The notes under the pieces: model-generated
Told to the model about the DNA's origin: nothing
Seen by the model: only the letters and a program-made list of their open reading frames with translations
Database searches by the model: none
Source: Chenopodium formosanum
Lineage: Eukaryota > Streptophyta > Magnoliopsida > Caryophyllales > Amaranthaceae
Assembly: GCA_024500155.1 (NCBI GenBank)
Contig: CM044859.1
Location: forward strand, 41,276,003 to 41,340,002
Length of the DNA stretch: 64,000 bases
Reading direction: 5' to 3'
Position numbers and translations under genes: made by a program
Part shown: in pieces, positions 1 through 12,191 of the stretch
Layout of the letters: each line of letters begins with the position of its first letter
How positions within the stretch are numbered: position 1 is the first letter of the stretch

Positions 1-798
1 AATTGTGCATTATTTGTTTTGCATACTCTATGTGATTTTTCCTAACCCTTTGTTTGACTTGTGATTAAGCCTAAATAAACTAATTAATTAATTAATTTGA
101 GCTAATAAATATGTCTAAAATCGAGTTATAGTCCCTTTAAGTCAACCCGGTTTTTTATTCCCATATACTGCACAAACGTCAACTTGTTTTAATCATAGCC
201 GGAGTTCTAGGAAGAACTACGAGTCGTAAAAGCTATTGATCTGTAGCCCTGAGTTTTTTCTTAAATTTGGCGTTGGTTTCATCCCAATCAGAGTCACAGA
301 TAAGAAGTTATGACTAAAATACTACAACCTGTCCAGTTTAATGCATATACGTGAGGTCTTAACTTAGTCTTTGCTTGATTATAGTCACATAGTCTTACTG
401 CATGGTCTTACGCAAGAATCTTAATATGTCACCTACACTCATTAAACTCATTAGTCTTAGCACACACTTTGAGTATGTATCACCATGACCATGTGTTAGG
501 TTCATGCATGAGTCGGTTTTTTCTGTCGTTCGAGTTGGGGGCACATTCGATTCCTAATTTCTTCATATCTATCCATCTACATCATTTTTCTTCACATCAC
601 AACCTTCATTCTTCCTACCTTCTTTCATCTATGCATGTTGAATAGAGTTGAGTCAGAAAATTAACAATGAATATCCCTAATTTCCCTTTCCACAGTACTT
701 GGTCGAGGAGAGAAGGGCGATTAATCAAAGACAACCTCTTTATTCAAGTCTTACTTTTTGAAAAGCCGATTCGTCAAAAGAGTAAAGCTAAAAAGATA
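1..798 (+). other. 5' untranslated/internal region of element A, no gene seen
   Basis: AT-rich sequence upstream of the gag start, with several ORFs too short or too broken to call. There is no LTR terminus or primer binding site, so the 5' LTR must lie outside the window. A frame opens at 667, but the Gag-like peptide begins only at the ATG at 799. Confidence 0.45.
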
Positions 799-1916
799 AT
801 GGCAACTCAAGAAGAAGTCAACGAACTCAAGAATCAATTAACTACCGTGACTGAGGCATTGAAGGTTTTAACCCTCAAAATCAATGACCCTATAAAGCAA
901 CAACAGATGGACCTCATGTAAGAAAGTTTGAGCAAGTTGTCTAGTGACTACAAGTTTCAAGGCATTAGTTCACAAGGGGTCTTGGTGGACAAAGAACTTC
1001 TTCCGGATAAGCTCAATGCCAACGACATCCCAAAATTCAAGGCAACAAATAATCCTTATCTTCACTTAAGAGCCTTTGAAACTATGATGAACATTAAGGG
1101 GATTGATAAGAAAGTCTTTCATTCCTTGTTTTCCTTATCTCTTGCAACCGTTTGTCAACAATGGTTCTTCTCCCTTGACAAAGAGACAACCTCTACTTGG
1201 GAATCGATAGTAAACGCTTTCATTGATAGGTACAAGTGCAATATTCAATTTGAAACCGATTATAGATAACTTGAGATGCTAAGAAAAAAGAGAATGAAGG
1301 CTTTACTTCTTTCTTTAATAAATGGAGGGAAACTTCTGCTAAGATTATTGAGGTGCCCTCCGAAAAAGAATCTGTGACGATATTTATCAAGAATCTCCAA
1401 GAGAAGTATTCAAAGTATTTAAAATATCAACACAATTTGAATACTTTCAAGGCCGTTTATGACATCGGAATTGAAATCGAAGATGACCTCGCAAAGCAAA
1501 AAACTACTAACAATAGTAACCAAGGTGGCTGGAAAGGAAAGAAGAACGACAATCCTTCTTCTTCCGAAAACGCCCACTCTAGTAATAATGTTAGAACCTT
1601 TGACCATAATGGTGTCTTAGCCATGGACAATCAAGGATATAAAAAGAAACCAAGGAGAGAATTCACACCCATTGGAATGACCTACGATGCTGCTTTCGAC
1701 TGTCTCTACGATCGAGGATTAATCAAACCAATTGGCCCTACCGAGGATCGAATACCAGAAAATCGATCTTTGAGATGGAATCCCAACTCTTATTGCAAGT
1801 ACCATCGAGGAAACAGTCATACCACTGATGAATGCTACAGGTTTCAAAATCTCATTCAAGATCTCATAAAAGCAAAAAAGATCCCATTGCCTCTAGCTAG
1901 CGAGAAGACTGGGTGA
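799..1916 (+). pseudogene. gag of element A, broken by one stop and one frameshift
   Basis: Encodes a Gag-like protein: a charged coiled-coil-like N-terminus (MATQEEVNELKNQL, from the ATG at 799), a retrotransposon-gag core around 928-1269 with the typical tryptophan pattern (QQWFFSLDKETTSTWE), and a C-terminal knuckle-like motif YCKYHRGNSHTTDEC near 1793-1842 followed by FQNLIQDLI, as in Tat-lineage Gag. Breaks: an in-frame TAA at 919-921, then a frame change in the A-rich run near 1284-1291, after which the frame 1353-1916 continues with RETSAKII and the knuckle. A frame open from 667 extends further upstream, but its extra residues do not look Gag-like. The region downstream of codon ~160 is duplicated at 20919-21566. 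Not expected to make a full-length capsid protein. Confidence 0.75.
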
Positions 1917-4199
1917 TGATGAAGCAAACAACACAAGACAAGAGGCGAGCTTCAACGACAAGATTTCATGACCTCTTGTTTTTCTTTTTTATTTACCCTT
2001 TCCCTAATAAGTCTAGCATAGGAACCTTTTTATTCCCCTTAGATTAATTTTGTAGATTCTTTCTTTTTCCTTTAATAAAATGAGCATTTATTTTCTTGCA
2101 TATGATCATTTCATAACATTGCATTTAAAAAAAAAAATCCATGTCAAACTAAGCACAAGGTATACCAATGATTTGAGGCACCCCTTGTAGCTACATCATA
2201 TTATCTTTCACCCTTCAAATATGCGATCCATTCTTGATACACAACTTTGAGCCTCGTCTAACGATATACCTTTCATTTTTCAACCTACATCTACCTAACT
2301 TTGGAATGGGATAGTGTGCAACTTATGCAGTTTTCAATATCATAAGAAGCTTGAGTGACTCAAAAGATTAAAATAGCAAAAATAGAAAAATAAATAAATA
2401 AAAGTGTACAAAAGGGCAAGTGTTCCAATGTCTTCGATATGAAAATGTCTTCGATATGAACACGTCTCAGATAACGTCTCTTATCGAGTGCTCGGTATCG
2501 TGCCTGAGAAACATGAATGCCAAGTGAGTGATAGACCGCATGATCGGGATTGCCCACACTTATAAAAATGAAATAAATGCTAAAGCAAAAGAAAGAGCTA
2601 AAAAAGAGTAGAAAGCCTCAAGCATAAAAATACAAAGATTCAAAAGCAAGGTTGCACACCTTGGGGGCTTATCTAGGGTCTTGAGCCTTTATCCTTTTCT
2701 TCTATAACCTTTAGCCTAACCGCTTTATAACCCTTAAAAAGACCTTTTTGAGGTATACACACACTTGTGCGAGGTTCGGCTAGAGCTACGTTTGGCCTGA
2801 TTCCTAACGGATACGTAGGCAACCTCACAAAGGGGTGCGGTCGTAATAAACATGCATTCATATTTACATTCATAATTGATCATGCATATCAAGAGATCCC
2901 CTATGCTTATCCCTATTTACTTAGAGCTAGACTTGGGGGCTTGATCCCTACATCATTAGCTTACCTAGCCTAAGAGTCACCACCATTTGACTCTCTTCAA
3001 TATATTTTTCCCACACACTTAGCCCTTAGCTTACGGCCTAACTTTAGTATCACTTTCACACACCGCACAGATACATGACCAAATAGTCTTTCCCTAAGGA
3101 ACCCTTTGTCATGAAATCTTAACACAACGCTGAAGCATGCCTTGTCATGTCAAAATCGCTCATCAATCATCATTGCATCACAAAGTATGAAGTGCTTAGC
3201 CTCCGTGCCTAAGTTACCTAAATACTTTCATTATTGAGTCAACTAGGATAGTCTAAGATGTTACAATCCTTTAGAGATAGTATAAAATGACATTTGACTA
3301 AGCTCATTCAACATGCACCTTCAAAAACTTTGATTCTTTTTTTGCGTCTTTCTTTTTTGGGAGAAAGTCGGTACCCTCCACAAAAATGACGAAAATTTTT
3401 GTTTTTCTGAATTTCGAGTCATGTACATATTAAGTTTCATGAGTCTACACTACGCACACATGAGTCACATCGAGTTGAGTCAACCTCGAGTCAGTCAATC
3501 ATAGTGAGTTAAGTTTATACCTTGAGTCATGTCAAGTCAATGAGTCAAGAAACACTAAGTCTTAGGTCAACCATAAAGAAAGATAAGCAAAGTCCTATAG
3601 TCAAAGATATAAATGCAGGTGCATCCCAGCAAGCGAGGACGACATTCTCGGATTTTTTTTTCGAAAAAAACCGAATATGACACTGGAGATTCCTTCAAGA
3701 TAAGAGGAGTTACATAGATCACTATATTAGAGATGAAGAGCTTTAATTTATAAAAGATTTGAGCGGATTTGGTTGAAATGAAATGACCAAGCTCAAAGTT
3801 CGGAGCGAAACCAAGCAATAGCGGCAACAAAAGCAGAGTAGGGAAGACCCGACTCCAGCACCAGACGACAAGGCTGTCGTCTGGCAACAACATCTGGTGT
3901 CTGGCAATGGAGTTTAGCGCCTGGCTCTAGATCCCAACGTCTGGCGACAGAGCCAATTCTTGACGACAGAGATATTTCAGCAGCGACAGAGCTCAAAGCC
4001 TCTCAGAATGGCTATTTCGACCTCATACAACAATTTCGGGTTCCTTGGTACGCCAGTTAGCCTCTATAAGCAAATTGACATGATTAGTAGTCGGCTCGAT
4101 TACAATCGTAGTAAGTGATTGACCTGACAAAAAACCGTCTCACTTAGCTTAAGCGCCTAAAACACTAGTTCATTACAAGCACCAGCATATCGGTTTAAA
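1917..4199 (+). other. Non-coding 3' region of element A with conserved motifs
   Basis: No convincing gene. Landmarks conserved in copy C: GATTCCTAACGGATACGTAG at 2799-2818 (degenerate in C near 22412), and GAGAAAGTCGGTACCCTCCA at 3361-3380, nearly identical at 22990-23009. Between 3840 and 4010 short units of the type CTGGCGACAG/CTGTCGTCTGGC recur, forming local inverted repeats. Short ORFs here are not supported by any recognisable domain. Confidence 0.55.
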
Positions 4200-4960
4200 A
4201 GCAAGCACTTAAACAACAAAATTTCCAAATATGGATTGTCGCGTATTCTTCTTAAACGACAATATTTCCAAATACGAATTGTCGCGCATTCTTCTTAAAC
4301 GACAATATTTCCAAATATGGATTGTCGCACATTCTTCTTAAACGACAATATTTCCAAAAATGGATTTCGTGCATCTTCTTCAACGACAATTTTTCCAAGA
4401 TTGGATTGTCATCTCTGGCAAAGTTTCCAAGCATGGATTCTCGTGCTCCTTCCCTGTTTAGCAAGTTTTTCTAAGTTTGGATTGTCATCGCTGGCAAGTT
4501 TTTCGAGATAGGATTTCCATACACCCAGTTCCCTATGGCAAAATTTCCCAAAGGATTGTTGTAGGTCTCTATTCATCATAAATTTCGGCAAAGGTTCCTC
4601 AACGTGGATTGTCATTCATTTCAGTAAGTGGCAAATTTTCCCGAAGTGGATTGTCGGTTGACTCTTTTTGCAAATGTTCCAAGACGCAGATTGTCAATTG
4701 TGGCAATATTTTCCTAAAAGGGTTGTCACATAGCATTGGAAAATTTCAATGGTGGATTTCTTTCAAGAGTTATATTCCAATATGTGGATTGTCGATTTTA
4801 GCAAAGTTCTTATGAAAGATTGTTACGAAGCATTGGTAACTTTTCCCAAAAATTGGATTTTGGCAAATTTTCCGAGATACGGATTGTCGCTTCATCGTGG
4901 CAACATTTCCAAGGATGGATTGTTACTAAGCATTGACAACTTTCCCTAAATCGGATCGTC
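4200..4960 (+). repeat. 43-bp tandem repeat array in the 3' region of element A
   Basis: Successive ATTTCC landmarks fall at 4221, 4264, 4307 and 4350, an exact 43-bp period. The unit contains CGACAAT...ATTGTCG arms around TTTCCAAATATGG, so each unit can fold as a 7-bp stem. Copies degenerate toward 4960, where spacing becomes irregular but ATTTTCC...GGATTGTC is still visible. The same unit appears at 23260-23615 in copy C. Known: tandem arrays in the 3' untranslated region of Ogre/Tat elements can seed satellite DNA. Confidence 0.85.
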
Positions 4961-5460
4961 ATACATCATACAAGAGGTTTGTTGGAAACTATTCCCAAAG
5001 AAAAGAGGATTGCCATCACAGCAAAAGCACCGACATACTGGTTCACAAGCAGCAAAGCGCCGAAGTACTGGCATAGCAGCATTAAGGATCATCAAGAAGT
5101 GATCTTTTCGAAGACTATCACAGCGGGTATTAGAGGCAGTTACAGGCATAACAGTCTTCAGGCTGTATTCTCTAGCTTGTAGAAGATCCTCAAAACAAAC
5201 AGCAGGATGACATTCCCTAGCTTGTGGAAGGTTGTCACAACAACAGCAAATGTAGCAACAAATCAGTTACTTCCAGAGATGTGTGCTCGACGGTGCAAGA
5301 TACGCGTTTCTTAGCTCTTTTATCTGTTTAACTAACGCTAGTTTTGCAGGTATCGGCATTACAAGAATGATTTAGGATTGCAGAACGTTCTGAATCATTC
5401 TCCGTCCCTATCGATACTTTAACTTTTGTTTTCGAAACTTGCATTTCTCCAAACTCAGTC

Positions 5461-5474
5461 AAAGTGGGGGCTTC
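5461..5474 (+). other. Polypurine tract of element A
   Basis: AAAGTGGGGGCTTC directly precedes the TG of the LTR at 5475. A purine tract next to the 3' LTR is the plus-strand primer in LTR retrotransposons. A matching tract (AAAGTGGGGGCAAAC on the minus strand) precedes the LTR of element E. Confidence 0.8.
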
Positions 5475-7641
5475 TGTAGACACCCAAATGTGTCTCCCCA
5501 AATCCAAACCCAGTGATGAATACCTTTCATGTCATTTGATTATTGAACAAAGCGAAAGTGTGAAAAGTCTAGTGATGAGGATGTTTTAATTAAAATATTT
5601 TTTCTTCCTGTTTTTAAAAATATTTATTTTCTTACCTTATTTTTGAAAAACGTGCATTCCAGTTTAGTTTGGTCCATGATATGCATCCAATAATATTGTA
5701 GATGGATGGGGATTTAAAAGACCTTTCCAACGATATATTATAAGCCCAATTCCGATGAATAATGAGGAAGTTATGGCAAAAATACTAAATTGGGCCCAAA
5801 TCGGATTTTACCTACGACCCAATGATCATGTTGAGGGTCCAAAGGTCTACTCCTATTCCTAACTAATTAGGATTTATTAGAAGCTTCTATAAGTTTCTTA
5901 AAGATCTTAATTATCCTTTTTGAAAAGATAAGATTAAAGAATTTGATTTAAATAAAAACTTTCCTTTATCTTAAATTCTAATTCTATTTGAATTCAATGA
6001 TGTTCAAAGACAGTCAGATTTCATTTTTGTGCCTTATAATTTTTATCCAAATTTTATATGGTTGGATATATCTTGAAATTATCTTTCCAATGATATATTA
6101 TAATAATAAGTCCGAGCTATAACGAAAAAAGATATGAATGAGATACAAAACTCTATCAAAAACTGACACCGCCCCACTATTTCAGCCATATCTTTTTATT
6201 TACAAAATATTTTAATCTTCTTTTAATTGGGTTGGAAATTAGACTTCAAGAGATTTCCAACGACATATCATATGCCTTATTTGGACTTGTGGATCAAAAG
6301 ATATGATAAAAACAAAATCCGCAAAAACTGTTGTCAATCGAGTTCTATTTCGATTCGAATTCGGATTCTCTTCTTATTCTTCGACTGTCTTTTTTCTCTA
6401 TAAATAGAGGTCATATCTCCCTTTTTTTAATCATAAAATATTCTTAAATATCACCAACTCTCATCAAGAAATTCATGATTCCGTCTCTCTTTCTAGCCTA
6501 GCCTTTTACAAACACAATTCCTCATACATTAGCACTAGACACACCTAGCATAATTCGAAGTTGCCTTCGCCCTAGACGTGAAAGGTTTTAATTTCTGAGG
6601 GTTTGGTCCCAAATCTTTATTTCAATTATTTAATTTATTGTTTTAATTATTATTTTCCTTGAAGTTACTGACGTGTGCATTTTGTTATTAGAAAGAGGTA
6701 CGAGGCATCTAAGTAAGTGCTTTAATTGATTTATTGTTTTAATGACATAGAAATCATGCTTAGGTTGTTATTATGATTCCTAGTGTTATGTTATGGTGTT
6801 TTGATCTTCCTAGTATCATGTTTAGGGTAACAATTATAATTTCTATTATCAAACATGACAATTGTGTTTCCTGCGATGCTTCCTATTTTCTTTCCTTATA
6901 GCATGTTAGTATCATGTTAGGGTTAAAGCTTTGATTTTTTAATGTTTAGTGACATGCTAGGGTTTGTTATTAATCTTGTTATTATCATGCCTAGGGTCTT
7001 GCTGTTATTTTGCTTTAACATGATTATTATGACTATAATTATTATAATTATTATTATGATGATTATTGTTTTAATTATTATTATGATAATTTTGATTATA
7101 ATTTATTATTATTATTTTGTTGCTTGATATTTATTTTTATTTCTTGATCACGCCTTTTATTCATATTTAAAGGGAATTTGTACTTGTAATCACGCTTAAT
7201 AAGATAATTAATAATCTTGTTTGGGGTTAATTTGATTATAATTCAAGTTATCGCCAATAATAGTTTTGTTTGTGCATTAATATTCAACCAACATAGATAA
7301 ATAGGTTTAAGGTAATCCTATTGATTGAATGTTAGTCAGAAAGCGCACATGAGTACGATCAGAATAAAGTAGAGGTTTATTATTAGGGCAGGTTCAATCT
7401 CTTTTAGGTTGGATTTGTACCTTCATCCCCGAACTACTAGTCTTGGTTCTAGACCTATTGGAGTTAACAATCTCTTGGATCGTTAAGGAGTGCAACCTTC
7501 ACCCTGTGAACGATTTACAAGTTCCTAAAACTTATTGGTGACTCTTTTGCTCTATCTTCTTTCAGTTTGGACGCCACCGTACTTTAGTGTATGATCACAG
7601 TGGGGTTCAAGCTAGGAGTAATGCTTGCAATATTCCCTACA
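5475..7641 (+). repeat. 3' LTR of element A
   Basis: Starts TGTAGACACC and ends TTCCCTACA, giving 5-bp terminal inverted TGTAG/CTACA; length 2167 bp. A TATA box (TATAAATA, 6399-6406) lies in CTCTATAAATAGAGG and marks the likely U3/R boundary just downstream. An AT-rich low-complexity run covers 7020-7120. A PBS-like TTGGTGACTC sits at 7535-7544 inside the LTR. A partial copy lies at 56607-57710, and its opening bases (TGTAGACACCCAAATGTGTC) are identical. The 3' end is inferred from the inverted terminus, since no second LTR is in the window to compare. Confidence 0.75.
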
Positions 7642-8805
7642 GTTACCTTGGTCTAGAAAATTTTTAAAAGGTCCATTATGTGGCTACAATGATTGAAGAT
7701 GATCTTGCTAAAGAAAAAGCAAACAAACATCATCATCATCATCAACCTAAGAATAACAACAAGAAGGGGAATGATAATGCATCATCCTTTATTGACGTAT
7801 TTGCGACCTCCACGCAATACAATAACACAAATATATATGATGATCCTAGAAATAGATGGACAAAATAAAGAAAATTTACTCCATTTCCTGCAAGCTATAA
7901 AGAATTGTTAGAAAAATTAAATGAAAAAGCCTTACTTGCGCAAACAGGGCCAACAACACCCACTCCACCAGAAAAAAGATTCCCTTAATGGAATGGTAAA
8001 GCTTATTGTGCTTATCATAGAGGTGTTGGACATGATACTGAACGTTGCTATGTCTTTAAAGCACAAAATACAAGATTTAGAAGACGATGGGAGAATTCCC
8101 ACGGCTAAACCTTACAATAATGCATCCCCCTTAGGGGTGTTTCACATCAATGTGGACCATATGGGAAGTGATATGTTTAATCCTTTGGACTATATCACAC
8201 CTATAAGAGAACCTCTACCCACAATACTCATAGGGGCAATTAATGAAGTATGTGGACTATGGTACGACGAATTTCAAGACTTATATGTCTCTAAGTATGC
8301 CGCCGTCCCACCTCCATCTTGTTTACAAAGTGAAACAAATGGAGCGCTTGATTGGGATCATTTCTTGGGGAAATCGCAAGATTTATCGAATCTCTCCTAT
8401 GATGAACAATGGCATCAAGCACAACTCATGGAACATCTTGAAATGGAGGCACATCCAAAGCCTCTAGAAGAAAGTTGGTTTGTGGGTCCTATAACTAACC
8501 TAAACGAGATAGATCATTTAACTCGTTCTGGGCGAGTCTACCAAGCCCCACCAAATGGATCTTCGACCACACAAAATAAAACTCAAGGTCAAGTACAAAA
8601 TCCAATACCAACTCCACTTGAGGTGGAAGATCCATTGGTCAAACAACTTCGCCAACCTAAGGCGAATGTTAGCATTTGGGAACTCTTAAGTACTTCTAAA
8701 GAACATAGGAATTCTCTCATGAACGCTCTAACAACTTTGTCTGTAAACACATACACAACCCCTCATGATCTCGTTAGCTTGCTTACTAGCGAGAAATTCG
8801 ATTAA
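7642..8805 (+). pseudogene. gag C-terminus and pre-protease region of element B
   Basis: Starts mid-gene with MIEDDLAKEK, matching IEDDLAKQK in gag of element A, then a His/Asn-rich low-complexity run. A knuckle-like YCAYHRGVGHDTERCYVFK is encoded around 8006-8062 in a different frame from the long ORF 7921-8805. That ORF carries the pre-protease segment with LTRSGRVYQ near residue 200 and VKQLRQPKANVSIWELL near 240, as in Ogre polyproteins. An in-frame TAA at 8803-8805 separates it from the protease, which continues in the same frame. The 5' part of gag is absent. Confidence 0.7.
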
Positions 8806-10385
8806 TCAATCATTTTCACTAATGATGATTTGCCTTTGAAAGACACTACCCACAAAAATGCATTATACTTAATTGTGGGATACAAGGGATACAATATCCC
8901 TCTAACTTTGGTAGACAATGGGTCAGCTGTAAACGTATGCCCATTACGAACGGCAAAATACTTAGGCCTAAATCTAGAAAAAGATTTCCAATCAACAAAA
9001 CAAAGCATTAGGGCCTATGACAATTCGAGAAGATCGGTGTGTGAAACTGTTAAGCTACCAATTACCACAGGCCCAATTCAAAAGATGATTGAATTCCATG
9101 TTATGGACATAAAACCTACATTCAACCTTTTACTTGTATGTCCTCGGATACATGAGCTTGGCCCAATACCATCCTCACTTCATCAAATGATTAGGTTAAA
9201 CTATCAAGGGCTTCCTATGACTATACATGCTTCTCCACTCAAAATAGCAATAAATGATCAATCACTCTTAGAAATAAACCATGATAATGATGAAGAGTAC
9301 ATGTGGGGATTCGCCGTGGAGCCAATCTTAAAAATTGAAATGGAAGAAGACTTTGAAGAACCATTCAAGCTTGATTCATATTCCACTCGGATAGTAAACA
9401 ACATCTTACTCAAGAGTAGTTACTTTCCTGGGACGCTTTTGGGAATAAGAATGAAGAAACCTCTCTTACTTCCTATCCCAAAGAAAAGCTTCTCCTTTGG
9501 ATTGGGATATAAACCAACCAAACAAGAATTGGAGTCTCACGATGCAAAAAAAAAAAAGCACGTAGAGAAAATAATAAGAAAGGGATAATCACTTTACTCC
9601 CATCCTATCAACAAACCCTTAATGGGCAATTCATTAGGGAGGGAGAAGATTACCCATGCTACGACTTTCTAGAACCCCTAGTTCTTAAAGGAATAAAGAA
9701 GTCTGGATTTGAAATATTTCAGGATTGCTACTTCTTGGATGATGAACTTAGTATCGGTAAATCAAAACACCCAATTCCAGGGTGCTATGATGGGCGAGCA
9801 TTTAAATTTCTATTTGTACTAGAGAAAAATCATGTCGCTACAATGACCAATCAAAACGCCATTCAAGAAGAAGCTTTTGACCCAACCTCGTTGATCACCC
9901 TTTCAAACGAAACTTTTGAGCATGGATGGAGGAAATCTTTCAAATGGACCAATCACAAAGGCGATAAGCTGAAAATCGTCACAGGCGAAGGAAAGATGTT
10001 TGAAGAATCAGATGATGAATCTATTGTAGACTCCAGGGAAACTGAAAATCTAGGCCTTATGGCCATTACTATGTCTTTTTTTTTTTCTAGTTCTAAGGAC
10101 GAAGATCCCGAAATGGATTCTTCTCTTAATGTACTCTCTTTTGATTTTAATAATATGAGCTCTATTTCCGAGTATATGCCTTCTTTTGAATCTTTTAAAT
10201 GCTATAACAATCAATCTAATGAAGATGATAACATTAATAAATTAATGGAACTAATGAATGAACGAGAACAAAAGAACCCTATCGTTGAGGAAACTAAAAT
10301 AGTTAATATAGGAACTAACGAAAATAAAAGAGAAGTCAAAATTGGCTTAACTCTAATTTCGGAAGACAAAAACTTCGACAAATGA
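8806..10385 (+). pseudogene. Protease and pre-RT linker of element B
   Basis: Retropepsin-type aspartic protease: catalytic motif LVDNGSAVNVCP at about 8908-8943 (DNG, the form usual in Tat/Ogre rather than DSG), followed by FHVMDIKPTFNLLL and IHELGPIPSSLHQ. The canonical flap-side GRPW has become VCPR. The frame 8830-9588 ends after an A-run near 9550. The downstream linker continues in another frame, 9735-10385, with acidic low-complexity sequence and ending in EETKIVNIGTNENKREVKIG, the segment that normally leads into RT. Function lost. Confidence 0.75.
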
Positions 10386-11337
10386 AACCTGATATCACAT
10401 TAAAAATAAAAGAAGAAGTACAAAAACAGTTAGATGCAGGTTTTATTCGTGTATGTAATTACCCAAAATCGATAGCGCATCGTCTTAGTCCCTAAAAAGG
10501 ATGGACTAGTTGGCATGTGTGTCGACTTTATAGACCTTAATAAAGCTAGCCCCTAAAGACGATTTTCCTCTACCACATATTGATATATTGGTAGATAACA
10601 CAGCTGAACATGCGATGTTATCCTTTATGGATATATACGCATGTTACAACCAAATTTTAATGGCGAAAGAAGACGAAGAAAAGACATACTTTATTACCCC
10701 TTGGGGTACGTATTGCTACACAGTCATGCCATTCGGTTTAAAAAATGTTGGAGCTATGTACCAAAGAACGGCTACGACTCTCTTGCATTATATGATGCAT
10801 ACAGAAATAGAAGTGTATGTGGATAATATGATCGTGAAGTACAAAGATAGAATGGGACATATAAAAGCTTTACGCAAATTTTTCACTCGCATAAAAGAAT
10901 ACAAAATGAGATTGAATCCACAAAAATGTGCCTTCGGAGTAACTTCTGGTAAGTTACTCGGATACGTAGTAAGCACACGTGTCATCGAGATTGATCCCAC
11001 TAAAATAAAGGCAATTGTTGACATGCCTCCCCCTCAAACAAAAAAAGAAATTAGAGGATTCCTTGGCAAACTACAATACATTAGTCGATTTATCAACAAA
11101 TTGACTATGACTTGTGATCCAATATTTAAAAAATTCAAAAAAGAGGAGAAAAATGAATGGGACGATCAATGTCAAAAGGCCTTTGAGAAAATCGAAGATT
11201 ATCTCAGAAGTCCACCAATTTTAGCACCACCAGTACCCAAACTACCTCTTAGGCTATACATTACAGTTACAGACACAACCACAGGCGCCATGTTAGCACA
11301 AGAGGTAGAAAAGTCGAGCATGCAATATATTATATAA
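10386..11337 (+). pseudogene. Reverse transcriptase of element B, active site altered
   Basis: RT fingers and palm are recognisable: KPDITLKIKEEVQKQLDAGF near 10384, VPKKDG near 10490, LSFMDIYACYNQI near 10620, TVMPFGLKNV near 10720. The catalytic YVDD is YVDN (about 10818-10829), so the second metal-binding aspartate is lost. LNPQKCAFGV and KKEIRGFLGKLQYISRFI follow, then the beginning of the RT-linked RNase H. Several frameshifts and stops occur before 10588. In the family this enzyme copies element RNA to DNA in cytoplasmic particles; this copy cannot. Confidence 0.8.
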
Positions 11338-12191
11338 GTAAAAAATTCATCCAATATGAAACAAAATATAGCACCTTGGATAATACAAGCCTAGCATTAG
11401 TGTGGGAAACCAAAAAATTACGAATTATATGTTACCACGCACTACTCATGTGATTTCTCAACAAAATCCGATAAAGTATTTGTTTGAACAACTACCCATA
11501 CAAGGAAGGATATCTAAGTGGTTGGTGACGTTGGCCGAATTTGAGTTAAAATATATTCCTGAAAAATCAATGAAAGGAAAAGTAATTTCCGACTTTCTGG
11601 CACAACATCCAATTCAAACAAGTCGTGCAGAAACTACTCATCTTCCGGATGAAGAGATTCTCATGACACAAGATGAAAAAATGGGTAATGTACTTCGACG
11701 GTGCGTCCAATCAAAAAGGATGTGGCGTAGGAGTATTACTCATAAGTCTAGAGGGTGCACATACTCCAATCTCTTTTAAACTAGACTTTGAGGTTACTAA
11801 TAATGCCGCAGAATGTGAAGCGTGCACTATTGGATTAGAAGCAGCAGCTAGCATAGGTGTGCAAAAATTAGAGGTATATGGATACTCCAGTTTGATTATA
11901 AATCATATACTAAAAAAATGGAAAATAAAGAACTCCACAATGATATTATACCAAGCACACCTAGAGCAACTCATCGAGCATTTTGAACATATTGATTTTA
12001 AATATCTCCCAAGGCATGACAATCAATTTGCCGACGCGCTAGCAAAATTAGCCTCAATGATCAACATTTCAGATCACTTAAATATGATGCCATTATGTGT
12101 CCATAGAAGAGAAGAACCAGCGTATTGCAGCGCAATAGAGGAAATAAATGACATCGAAGGAGACAGTCCTTGGTATGATCATATCTTCTAA
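11338..12191 (+). pseudogene. RNase H and archaeal-type RNase H of element B
   Basis: 11402-11779 encodes the end of the RT-linked RNase H/connection (GRISKWLVTLAEFELKYIPE, then KVISDFLAQHP). A second, archaeal-type RNase H is encoded in the overlapping frame 11673-12191: WVMYFDGASNQKGCG (first Asp), NNAAECEACTIGLEAA (Glu), LEVYGYSSLIINHIL, and PRHDNQFADALAKLAS (last Asp). The usual GDS at the third catalytic position reads GYS, so an acidic residue is lost. The two frames overlap by about 100 bp, which marks an indel. Two RNase H domains place this element in the Tat lineage. Confidence 0.8.

Larger units (their letters stand above)
1..7641 (+). mobile_element. Element A: non-autonomous Tat/Ogre-like LTR retrotransposon, 3' part
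   Basis: Seen: a broken gag reading frame (799-1916) is followed by 3.5 kb without pol, a purine-rich tract at 5461-5474 and an LTR starting TGTAGACACC at 5475. No RT, integrase or protease motif occurs between gag and LTR, so the copy is gag-only. The 5' LTR and primer site lie left of the window. Known: Tat-lineage elements have long non-coding 3' regions that often carry tandem repeats, as here at 4200-4960. A second copy of the stretch 1270-4700 is found at 20919-23619 and a shortened LTR copy at 56607-57710, so this is a family with at least three representatives in the window. It is either a deletion derivative or a genuine non-autonomous family mobilised in trans. Confidence 0.8.

Noticed and set aside
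4252..4815. Overlapping ORFs on both strands in the tandem repeat array
   Set aside because: A 43-bp period cannot keep frame, and the ORFs are chance openings.
6942..7127. Ile/Met-rich 61-codon ORF
   Set aside because: AT-rich low-complexity sequence within the LTR of A.
7680..7868. Short ORF with a His5 run (MATMIEDDLAKEK...)
   Set aside because: It is the frame of decayed gag; the His/Asn run is CAT/AAC low complexity, not a metal-binding protein.
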